Of a stretch of 64,000 nucleotides of DNA, positions 35,001-45,888 are shown piece by piece. The stretch covers positions 2,420,501 through 2,484,500 of the forward strand of contig NEEC01000014.1 of NCBI GenBank assembly GCA_002189035.1, written 5' to 3'. A model generated the notes under the pieces. That model had not been told where the DNA came from. It did not search any database and saw nothing but the letters and a program-made list of their open reading frames with translations. Origin of the DNA: Utricularia gibba (Eukaryota > Streptophyta > Magnoliopsida > Lamiales > Lentibulariaceae). The position numbers and the translations under genes were made by a program. Every line of letters begins with the position of its first letter. Position 1 is the stretch's first letter.

Positions 35001-35409
35001 GTATGATCACTGTCTCTTGCTGATTTTTCTTACCTATATCCAGATGATTCATGAGCTCGTGTGGCGTTTTGTCTGCGCATGCGAAAAACATTGTTAATAG
35101 TTTAGGACCTGGTTTTCCTTTGATCGTCGTTTGAGCATAAAACTAGTTTCGTTTCGCATCACTATTCCCGATTTTGGGGAATTCCATCCTGCGTTAATAG
35201 GAGGTATTAGGCTCATTAACTATAGCACAGTAAGTAGGATATTCTAACTGCTATGCTGGATTTTCACATCAGTGATTTGCCAAGCATTATGTTTAAAATG
35301 AGGACCTGAGAAAGAGGATTGAAGTGCAAAATGTTTTTTTTTTCTTTTTTTTTTCCATCTTCTCAAATGCAATTGAGAGGGTTCATTTAAACTTGTGTGT
35401 GCAGGACTT

Positions 35410-36708
35410 ATGAAGAAGTCCAAGGATCCATTTGAAATTGCATTTGAGGAGCAAGAGACACCTCCTGAGTCCCCTGTTGGCCTTGATGATACCGAGTCAC
35501 AAATGGCGATAGGCTCTGCTTTGACTAAAGATGGAAACTTTGATGCCGTTGGTAGCATTTATAATGCAGATGCCTCAGTTGCCGCTACAGCATCAGTACG
35601 TTCGCAAACTGCTGGTGCCGCTAACAAGCACAAAGAAGATGAAGAGGAAGAAGATGAAGAGAATGTGGATGTTGAGCTAGGAAAGTTACGGCCTGGCGGT
35701 GACACTACAAAAACTGTTAAAATGCAGTAAGTTCACAAAGTTGTTTGCTTGTTTGTTTTAGAATTCATCATGTCATTTTGCTTTCTACATGATTTATATC
35801 ACTTGTCCATCTTATCCAATTCATTCTGGTGGAGATTCTTAAAAGGAGGCTTATTCAGGGTCTCCTGTTCTTTTAGCAATTTTTTAAACCCGCAAATATC
35901 ATATGGAATTGCTTCTGCCTTCTTTTTTCGGTGTCAACTCATTTTCTATACTATACTCAGGGAAATATTGTCCCAATTTACTGAGGAGCAAATGAGTAGA
36001 TACGAGTCGTTTCGAAGATCTGGATTTCAGAAGTCTAACATGAAGAGGGTATTGTCCTAGCTGTTTCTGCTCAATGAAAACCTGCATAAAGTTTAATCAG
36101 TCTATTTTGCATGATTTTGTTATTTCATAGCATTTCGGTGACATTAAAGCCACACCACTCTCGTGGTTCCAATTTCATGTTGAGATGGTTCTTCATTTGT
36201 CTACTGCAGTTGTTGACAACCATTACCGGCAGTGCCAAAGTATCAGTACCAATGACTATAGTGATCTCAGGAATAGCAAAGATGCTTGTCGGGGACCTTG
36301 TTGAAACTGGTGAGTTCATTTTGAGATAATTCTGATTGCGCGAGTACTTTTTTAACGAGTGAAGTCTGTCATAGGACATTCTTGTGGATATAATGCTGTC
36401 GATCCACCTGAAGGATAGGGGTGAAAATGGAAACATGTCGATTAATACATGGATTAACGAACGATCATGTAACCAATTACAATGTGTCGTGGAATGCCCC
36501 AGAATATTCACTGTGTGATTGTGATTCCCATGGATGTGATGGTAAACTGTTGACTCACAAGTTCTTTGTTGATGATGCAGCCAGAGGTGTAATGGGAGAA
36601 CGAGGAGATAGGGGACCAATCAGGCCATGCCACATAAGAGAAGCTTATAGAAGACTGAGATTTGAAGGCAAGTTACCAAAAAAATCAGTGCCGAGGCTTT
36701 TCCGGTAG
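35410..36708 (+). CDS. TAF11: Transcription initiation factor TFIID subunit 11
   Basis: Histone-fold subunit of TFIID that pairs with TAF13 at Pol II promoters. Four coding exons: 35410-35726, 35961-36048, 36210-36309 and 36581-36708; 210 residues in frame. A 5' UTR intron likely runs from 35001 to 35404, ending six bases before the ATG. The N-terminal half is acidic (DPFEIAFEEQETPPESPVG, then EDEEEEDEENVDVEL). The conserved TAFII28 domain begins EILSQFTEEQMSRYESFRRS. It continues with MTIVISGIAKMLVGDLVETA and ends RPCHIREAYRRLRFEGKLP then RLFR. It is tail-to-tail with the PSD gene, 253 bases apart. Confidence 0.95.
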
Positions 36709-36885
36709 AACTTACTAGGCCCTACCACGTTTTCACGTGGACAATATTACATAGATACTGCATCGCTTGCAGATCAACTGTTATGGCTTGTCATGTGTGG
36801 CAACCAGTTTGAAATAGTACTTAATTTATTATCAAGCAGCTTTCTTCAAAGGGAGCAGTTACATGCATGCAATGCAACCGCTTTC

Positions 36886-37016
36886 CATGAGTACATACAA
36901 GAGTACTGTTAAACATCCCCACGGAAACTAAGGTTTCATGAGTACATACCTGCTACTGAGCCTAGCTGTTCTTCATGCTGACACCGAGTTTCATCCCCAC
37001 AGAAACTAAGGTTTCA
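36886..37016. repeat. Short direct duplications at the PSD 3' end
   Basis: A 25-base segment in the last PSD exon (36992-37016) recurs with one mismatch at 36914-36938, beyond the stop codon. A second pair, CATGAGTACATAC, occurs at 36886-36898 and 36937-36949. These look like local copy events rather than mobile elements. Confidence 0.75.
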
Positions 37017-40000
37017 AGTGATCTTTCACTGTTTTCCAGCAGATCATCATCAAGCTTGATAGCTCCCTGGAACAAGATGACGTAACACATTTACTCAGTC
37101 AACACAAATTGATTGTACAAACAATTTATCCAATTAATCGTGATCATAACCACCTTTTCGAAGGCGCAGATGACCGTGCTTCCACCAAACGAAAAGTATC
37201 CAAACTGTACCAAGATGTAACGGTATAAAAACAAAGCTGCATGGAAAAATAAATGCGAGATTACGAAGAGGGGTTTTCAATGACCTCATCGCCTTTCTTA
37301 ACATAATCACCCGTCTTCTTTGTGAAAGTGATGCTGCCAACCATGGTAGCTCCAATAGCTACAAAGGCCACCTGCGTGTAGGATACACTTCACATGGGTC
37401 ACTTGCCACCGTGATGCAAATAACAGGTAAGATGTAGCAAAACAATACTGGTTAGTTTGCGCCGCTTTAAAATTACCTTCTGAAGGGTTCAATTTTACTT
37501 ATTTTTGGAACAGAATATACTGTTACTTCTACTTCTAATTCTCAAAATGAAAAACAACGGGGTCTAATAAAGAGGTGCACAACATTCTCCCAGAAAGAAA
37601 AGAAAATCATTGCAATCACAACAAACCTTTCCGAATTCAGCTGTTGAAATAAGAGAAACTGTGCGCTTATTTTCAGTGAACACGTTACAGTATTTGCTGT
37701 TCACTGCAATTGGGTTAACCTTCAAACATAGAACAGAAACAAGGATTAGTTTCACAGAAGAAAATAACGGAAGTGTGAGAAGATATAGACTACCGTATAC
37801 AAGCATCCAGGAATGTCAACAAATTTTTCAATAGTTCCAGATACGGGAACATGAAAGCGATGATAATCCTGCAACAATATATGTAATAACTCAGTATACA
37901 TTACATTCTGACTTGAATAAATTGAGAACAAAAAATTAGCCTGATGATTTTGAAGATTACTAATGTCTAGAAAGAAGAATATTACCTGTGGTGCCAACCG
38001 GAATATCACCAGACTTCCATCAATGAAGGCATCCGAGCACACATCAGCACCCAAAAGCCCTTCAATGGAGAATTTCCGACCCTTGAACGAAGAGACAACG
38101 ATGTAGTTGAGAGCATGAACGTAAATTTCAAGCAAAAGAACCTAAATAATTATCTTGGATCAAAATGAATTTAGTAGGTTTCAATCAATGGAAAAATGAA
38201 GCATAAATTATGAACAAGAATACTGCGAAGAAATTCATTAATGCACAATGCAACCATCGTAGAATCTGTAACTGATTTGAATGCTGTCAGCCCATGATGC
38301 AAAATTGAAGTTACCTTGATCCAGAACCTAGTAGAATCTGTAACTGATTTGAATGCTGTCAGCCGACTGTCAGCTGCACAAACTGCTTCACTGTCATTCT
38401 CAATATTCGCAATTGGCCTTGCACCCTCCTTAAGTTCTCTAATGAAAAACTCATTGAAAGTCTGACAGTGGAAGAAAAAAAAATTAATAGATGAAAGCGA
38501 GACAAAGGGAAGGATTGTAGTTTCAGGTAAAAGATGGAAACTTGTATCTCAAGCACTGTTGCTTTGGGAAAATTGCCATCTAATACTTACTCCACAATAA
38601 ACTCGAATTCAAGCCCAAATGATTGCAAAAGTAAAAATAAAAATGAAATGGAACCCTGATCACACAACAAATTGAATCGGAAAGGCTACAACTATCAACC
38701 CAGATTTCCCAAACCTATCAAGACTACCCCGAAAATACCTGTCTGGAACTTCAATACAGACCAAGGAAAACGGAGCTACTCTTACATTGAAAAAAACGGC
38801 ACCATAACATCTAGGATCTAGCCAAAAACAGTAATGTAGCACAAGAAATGGTGGAGTAACTCAAGAATAACATTTCACATCCTACCTTAAAGTGCTCTAC
38901 CGGGTATCTGCATTCAGACAAATTTAATTGATCCTGAAAACATAGTATATGGTGAGACTGGGGTACCCTTATAGAAGCAAAAAAGCTGATATATCAGAGA
39001 AGTATGTAACTGCAAGGCTAATGACGATGCAAAATCTGGGTCAAAGAATTTTCACATACATGACCAGAAATACAGATGAAAAAAGAATATCACCATGCCT
39101 TGAAAAAATCAACAAACTTTGGAATATCCTCCACAGATTCAGGAGAGTCCATCTTCCTTCCTTGCCTTTCTGAGATGCTTTGTAAGAGTTCTTTCACTCC
39201 TGATTCCACATACGAACTTAATCAACATTGGCACAGTTAAAGACCAGGGGAAATTAAAATGTACACAAACGACTTAATACAATTAAAAAGAAATTAATGA
39301 TCATAATGATCTAAATAGTAATAAAGAATAATAAAACCTTTGTCCAACAGGCTATTCCCGAATTTTGACTGATAAATTGCTCTCATAGATAAAACAATCT
39401 TGGCATCAATTATTTCCTCCACCAGTCTCCTTGTCCGCCTATCAAAAACCTGAATCAATTTGAACATATTATGAAAATTTCCATAGGAACACACTTTAAT
39501 CAACTAAAGTTACCAAGTAACGCATTCTGATGAAAACAAATGTTATAAAAAACGCACTGTGGCATAACAATACCAGAACATGAGAAGCAGCTGAACCAGA
39601 CCTCAATCCAACCTCATAATTTGAAAAATGAGCCCATTCACTAACTTTGAACATCCACCTGCGAACAGCACACATTGAAAAACAAAGCAACTCTATAATA
39701 TTAACTATGAAGAAAAAATTATCTCATAATCCAATGTCAGAATTGCAGAATCACATGGTTCACAAAAGGCATGTCCGAAATTTTAGGTTCAAACAAGTGT
39801 TCTGTTGAATACCCATATGAAGCCTGTTTATCGGTCAAGAATCCTCCCTTCATGACTTCATCCCCAGTGCCTTCGTCAAAACACAATGTCAAGTGTATCA
39901 TAGTGTTCAATTTATCTGATATCTGAAGAACTTCGCCACAAACAGGACAGCAATTTATGAGCGGATCACTGCATGCAACAAAAGCTACAAATTTAAAATG

Positions 40001-42869
40001 CAAATGCAGTACAGAAAAGGGTCCAAGCAACAGAATCTGCTCGAAAGTGAAAGGAAAAAAAGATGCTATACTTCTAGAAAAACTAGGCAGGCCTCAAGAT
40101 CACCTTAAACTAATAATGAGAAATAAGCAATTTAAATAGATTGACGCATCGAAAAGAAAATGAAGGAAGAATTCCAGGTTATTCAATTACCATTGGAACT
40201 GCTAGATGGAACACATGCATTTTTTTCCAGCATTGACAACAACATTACTAATAATTTTCAAACTCAATGTTTCTAACCAGAACTAACTTTTTGCGAAGTG
40301 AAATGACTGGTGGCAATTAAAACATAAAATATTTCTCATGACATGATACTTTGAGGGCAGCTTTACGGAGGGGTGGAATAACATAATAAAATTATCAATC
40401 AGCTAGTGGGTATAGAACAGAAAAAACAAAGTTATCCCCGAATATTGAAAGCATACTTTTCTTGTTGAACAGCCAGCAGCATAGCCAATTCATCCATGCT
40501 GACAACACCATCACCATTCTCATCAGCGGCTTTGAATAGTTCTTCTTTCTAGTAAAATATAAATTTACATTGAACAAAAAGAACGACAAATGCTGTCATT
40601 AAGTTCATACGAATTTGATCTGAAACAACTCTATTGAAGACAGTTTAATTTCTTTCATTTCTGTTAAGGATAAACAAATGCATTATAAATAACATACAGA
40701 AGATAGTTGAGTCTCAGTCTAATTGAATTGGAGTGCTAGAGAATGAAATGCAAGCGATTCCCACACTACATATATTGTAATTCAAACCTTCGTTGCAGCA
40801 AACTGATTGCCAAACGCATCCATTAAATCGCAAAACTCCTTGTACGACAGGTGCCCATCTTCATTGTAATCCTGCATAAAGAATTATAGGAAGAACTTGG
40901 ATAAAGTAACATGTCATCATGCAATGGTAAGGAGCCATCAAATATAATCATAAAGATGATATGTCACTATCTGTTACATACCACAATAGACAAAATCCGC
41001 CTAACAAAGTTCTTTTCTGTTTCCATGGGGTCCTACAGGAGTCATGATAATGGGATTAGCTGCAGAAGAATATATCCAGTAGCAATGATGGGATAAAGAT
41101 CTTCACCTCAATGGAATAAGACAAGCTTATGCAGCCAACAACTACTTGGGCAGATGTTGGATCATGTAAGTCATGCGCTTCTGTCTCAGAGACTGAATCC
41201 TAGATAATGTTTGCTCAAAATATTAAAGAAGGCGTGTTCACAAAACGCAAAATGCTTCTTTAGCTACTTTCTGTTTGGTCCATTACAAGCTGCATAATAT
41301 TTATGATAACAAACACATGCATGAAATAAAATTTTTACAAAAATTGACTACAGAGCGTAGAAAAATCCCTTACTCTGTTCAGAAAATCGTAAACATCAAT
41401 ATCACAGTAGCCGACAAGGTTGCTCTTGGACATTGTGTTGGTCTGCATCCAAATTAAAGAACAAGAAAGTGATACTTACATGTCTATTGCATCGTTTAAC
41501 ATCTCCTTCTTAGTTACAACTACAGATTGATGACTACAAATAACTACAACGCCAAAATAACAATGAACACAGAATCTGAACACTCATATCCTCGCACGAG
41601 ATCCCAGGGGCATCAGCAGGTGTTCAACATACCTCAAATACAGATATTCTGGCAATATGTGCCCCATTTCTTTCCAAAAGAATCTTTTTTTCCTGCAGAG
41701 GACATGTTCTTCACTAAAAAAATAAAATAAAATCAACATTGCACACCACCCTCCAGTTCATTTACAGTATGTCCTACATATATACCCATTCGTAAGTAAT
41801 AACTCATTATCGAAGATGCATCATTCATTACCAATAAAACTCGTACCAAAATTAAATCAGCATACCATACACAATGTTCATCACACGTACATTTTACATT
41901 CAATTGATTGGTAGACATCAAAGATGAAATATAAGCAACATATCCCGCATCACAACGAGTTAATAAAGTTAAGCAAAGATACTTTTAGAAATTTATTTCC
42001 GAGATTCCAGAAAAGTGATTCAGGGTAATTGAAAATGAATGAAATGTACACTATAATCTTCAAAATTTGGTTGAGCAGTTCGACAACCATAACTATGATA
42101 ATCAAAATATGGCAGCTCAGAGTAAAACTATTCCGAAATTAAAACAAAATTCATAACAAATTCGGCCACGAAAACAGAGACTCAACAACATAAATAACAG
42201 GCCTTCCACCATACGCAAAAAGAAAATAATAACAAGTACTCACAGCATTCCATGTGGGCTTGTCCGTGCTGCACAGTAGCAAAAGGCTAGTCAATAGGCA
42301 GTCAAAAAAATGTAGACAATCCTCGTCCCATCAAAAAGAAACACAGAATGCCAAAAAAATGTACACGTCACAAATAGTAGCACAACCAGAAACAAGCAGG
42401 AGCAATTACGAAACAACGAACCTACGGCCAAAGGAGCCACATTTGGGAAGAGTTATTTACAAGCAGACAAGGAAAATCAAGATAACGAAGATAACATAAC
42501 TGATCAGAGACGGATGTCCGGAAGGTCTGCTCACCAATAGAAATGCAAGCAAGCCATTTGTCCTTGAATTTCATCTCCGCCTAAAGGAAACCAACACAAG
42601 AAAACTGAATGCAAGAACTACGAGAAAGAAAAAAAGAAGGAAAGAGCCCGCCAATACGCTGATAAGACGGAGAGTAGCAACTCCAGCAAAATCATCATGG
42701 TTAAGTGGTTTCCCGATGGGGGATCGGAGCTCGAACGACGGCGACTGCGGAGGAAACGAGGACGATGGAGGTGTAAGCGCTGCCGGAGCTCCTGGATTCG
42801 AGAGGCTGTAGACTCCGAATCCCCAGCTGAGACGCCTGGGTTGTCCGGCTTTGAGCCTCCGTGACCCAT
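36962..42869 (-). CDS. Phosphatidylserine decarboxylase, C2/EF-hand type (PSD2/PSD3-like), with apparent 1-base frameshift
   Basis: Converts phosphatidylserine to phosphatidylethanolamine in endomembranes. Twenty-one exons: 42869-42658, 42580-42501, 42268-42244, 41692-41633, 41442-41374, 41199-41107, 41032-40982, 40871-40788, 40548-40457, 39968-39813, 39658-39574, 39449-39338, 39199-39099, 38933-38886, 38461-38315, 38081-37986, 37868-37794, 37719-37627, 37371-37285, 37204-37154 and 37066-36962; 640 residues if one base is added. The order is a basic N-terminus, a C2 domain (AEMKFKDKWLACISIGEQTF), two EF-hand loops (DYNEDGHLSYKE and DENGDGVVSMDE), a CPVCG turn, and the decarboxylase with DYHRFHVPVSG and the self-cleaving FGGST site. 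Exon 1 shifts frame near the G/C runs at 42712-42722. The intron after exon 13 has a GC donor (AAG|GCATGG). Confidence 0.92.
38259..38364. repeat. 34-base direct repeat copying exon sequence into an intron
   Basis: The sequence at 38331-38364, inside PSD exon 38461-38315 (it encodes LTAFKSVTDST), is repeated exactly at 38259-38292 in the next intron. The copies are 72 bases apart start to start. The intron copy has no splice function that I can see. Confidence 0.85.
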
Positions 42870-44573
42870 CTCCCTCCTCCCCTTCAGCCTGTGAAATCAC
42901 ACAATTCAGAAAGCCAGCAACACGAGATCGCTCCACCAAAAAGCGACGCCCGGGACCAGATTCCAAAGTGTCTCAGGCTAAGCCTATCAGATTAGGCTAT
43001 TCAATTTGCGACCCCAGTGGTCTTAAAAGCCAAAAGACTACTTCTAGCCGCCACGCGGTTAGTTTTAAACAACCCGCTTATTGTCCGTACAGAGGAGCCA
43101 CGTTTTATTAAAATAAAATTCAAATATTAATCAGTTCCAAATAAATCAATTAACCTGCAAATTAAATTAAAATAAAAAAGGGTTTTGTCCTCGAAAGTAT
43201 TTGATTTGATGAACAAGATTATAATGTTGCATTTTAGAAATATGCCAAAAGACACCTTTTGTTCAACAAGTAAAATATTCAAATTTGATAATCATATTTA
43301 AATATAACTAATTATTTTGTTTTAAAAAGATTCTGATAAAAAAAAGTGAAATAATTTGTGAATCAGCAGCAACAGCAGGAGGAGGAGCTTGGTTTTCCCC
43401 AGAAGAATTGATTGATTGATGAGCAACCCACCGGTTCCAGAGGAGGTGAAAGCATTTGTTGACGCCCATGGGGGATGCGCTTCTCTGAAGCAGGGGCGGG
43501 CGCGGGGAAGGGAAGAGACATATTCATACAGCCGAGCGGGGAATGACTGCAGACACAAGAAACCCCATTCTACTTTACGCCTCTGACTTGTAAAGCTAAA
43601 TCCCATTCCCCACCCACCACATGTTTGTGGGCAGGGGGGGTCGCAGATACCTGATAATCATCAACAACCATTTTCAGCACCGCCGGCGCAGCCAGTAGAC
43701 TGACGCAGCAGCCTCTGCTGAAATCTCTTTCTTGGCTTGTGAGGTCGCCGGGTTATGTGATGAATGGACCACCGGAATAAACCACAAGCGCCACCAGGGC
43801 GGTTGGGGTGATGGACTCAGAATCTCACTGAATTCTTACTCACTGCAGCCATACACAGAAATGATTTCATCGCTCATTCTGAAACGTAATGGTGTTCCTG
43901 GGCAAGATTAAAGGCAGCACGGAAGGTATGACACAGAAGGATACAAGAAAACAACACTAGACAAATGATATTCCATTTTTTCCCAAAACAATTCGTTGCA
44001 TGCATTTTGTGTTCATTTGCTGATACTTTTGGTAGGATGTCTGTGGCCCGAGACGAGAACCCCCTTTTTTCCATTTATTTTGCACGTGTTTGATTTCTAT
44101 TTTTTACAGTTTTTTTTTTTTTTTTTTTTTTGATCCTATGTAGTTGACTCGGCACATGGCCCCGCCCGGGTCCATTTTATTCTACAAAATAGAAAATAAA
44201 TAACGCAGCCGATGCGTCATCTCGGCTATGTCAAAAAAGAAAAAAAAAACAAATGTTCGCGGCGAGTAGTTGGAGAGATTTGGGCGTGTCGCTCGTATGG
44301 TTGGAACCTTCGACATCTCGACGGATCCCATGGTGGGTACTTTGTGAGAGAGATGACACTTTGGGGGCGCGGCTTTGGGTTGAATTTAAGCGCCAAGAGG
44401 AAGGGAAGGGAGAGGAGAGGAAATGCCCATTCCGCCAGGGTTTGGGTTCCCAAAATTGATCTCCCGAAGGGGTCGCCTTTCCGCATCGTTTACCAGGCTC
44501 ACAAGTGGCTTGTCTCAGAGCTCTATCGCTACAACAAGGTGAGGGACTCTAGATTTCATATTACAAGTTGAAC
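42870..44573. other. Intergenic region between PSD and CRM-domain gene
   Basis: 1.7 kb with the PSD promoter on the left and the CRM gene leader on the right. It includes an AT-rich stretch at 43100-43330 and a 22-base T run at 44110-44131. A probable leader exon of the CRM gene ends near 44538 (CAACAAG before GTGAGG), with an acceptor at 44611. No independent gene is supported. Confidence 0.45.
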
Positions 44574-45697
44574 ATGGGTTTCATCGGTAGGCTTCCTTTT
44601 CAATGCTACAGGTTTGGACTTTCATGGCTTGTGAAGAGTTCATCAAGTGGTTATTCTCACGAACGCCTTTTGGGTGGATGTGAAAATCATCATCACCACC
44701 TTTCAAGTTCCTTTCTTCCAACCTTATCAGTAATGCGTAGGCCACATGATGCTGTGGTGGTGAGGGGATTCCTCACATGCCCAGAGAATTCTTCATCTCT
44801 TGCGCTGAAAATGGATAAGGGTGTTGTCAGATTTGATGTAGGGGATCACCCTGGTGAAGAAATGCGTAGAGCCGAGAGAAAGGCAAGAATTTCAAGGAAG
44901 AAAAAGTTGAATGAGCTCAGGTTTTACCGGCTCAAAGCAAAGAAGAAACTCAAGTCTCCAAATCCTGAAGTGAGGATAAGGTACAAGCTTGAAAAGGTCA
45001 GTAAAAAAGCAGCCCTTCCCTTTCTTTTGCATCCATAGACATCCATACTTACACGATCCCATTTTCAGGCTAAACGAAAAGAAGCATGGTTGATTGAAAA
45101 AATTCGAAAGTATGATGTTCCCAAAGCAGCACCTGAAACCTGTGATCCTGAAATGCTAACAGAGGAGGAAAGATTTTATCTTAGGCGCACTGGTGAAAAG
45201 AAGAAACACTATGTTCCAGTTGGGAGAAGAGGGGTGTTTGGAGGTGTGGTTCTCAACATGCATCTCCATTGGAAGAGGCATGAAACGGTGAAAGTAGTTT
45301 GCAAACCCTGCAAACCTGGGCAGGTGAATGAATTTGCCGAGGAACTTGCAAGGTTGAGCAGAGGCATAATCATCCACATTAACCCAAACAATACGATAAT
45401 ATTCTATCGAGGGAAGAACTACGTTCGGCCAGATGTGATGTCACCTCCAGATACTCTATCCAAGACCAAGGTCCTGCTGCTTGCTCTTTTGATAATATTA
45501 CACCTAACAAGTAAATGTCTTTTTAAGGAAGAGGTTATTTCAAATTGCAGGCTTTGGAAAAGTACCGATATCAGCAGTCATTAGATCATACAAGCCAGTT
45601 CATTGAGAAGTTGGAGGATGAATTGCAGGAGTACCTCCATCATCTTGCTCGGTACGAGAAACGGAACATGTCGAACAAGAGGCTGTTACCTTCATAG
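44574..45697 (+). CDS. CRM-domain RNA-binding protein (At3g25440-like)
   Basis: CRM (YhbY-like) proteins bind RNA and often help group II intron splicing or ribosome maturation in plastids or mitochondria. Three coding exons: 44574-44996, 45069-45470 and 45551-45697; 323 residues. The N-terminal 90 residues are Ser/His-rich and look like an organelle presequence. A highly basic linker follows (RRAERKARISRKKKLNELRF). The CRM domain has the GxxG loop in VPVGRRGVFGGVVLNMHLHW and ends NNTIIFYRGKNYVRP. The C-terminus is helical. ATG 44574 is the first in frame, but a splice acceptor at 44611 suggests another start may be spliced in from an upstream exon, so the N-terminus is uncertain. The target RNA is unknown. 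Confidence 0.82.
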
Positions 45698-45888
45698 AAT
45701 GAGGATGGTTGCTTAGGTCTGATGCAAGAGTTGGCTAACTTTTCTTGCTTTAGAGAGAGAAAAATGAATACAAGTGGCGAGACACTCTCCAACAAAACTA
45801 CCACGTGTTTATGTTACAACAGTTTTGACTCGGCCATGAGGTTGACTCCATGGCGTAAGATAAATATGTTGCTGGTATGATTTGGTTC
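45698..45888. other. 191-base tail-to-tail spacer
   Basis: The stops of the CRM gene and the ERGIC3-like gene are only 191 bases apart, so their 3' untranslated regions probably overlap. No other feature seen. Confidence 0.5.

Noticed and set aside
34752..35006. Open frame in the TAF11 leader that, after splicing, would end in TGA overlapping the TAF11 ATG
   Set aside because: It looked like a coupled upstream frame, but its first codon is GTG and it contains no in-frame ATG; the real upstream ATG at 34795 gives only nine codons.
44110..44131. Run of 22 T
   Set aside because: A simple homopolymer; no adjacent retroelement body or target duplication was found.
44212..44571. 119-codon ATG frame before the CRM gene
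   Set aside because: It overlaps the likely spliced leader of the CRM gene, ends without a conserved domain and is not supported as a separate gene.
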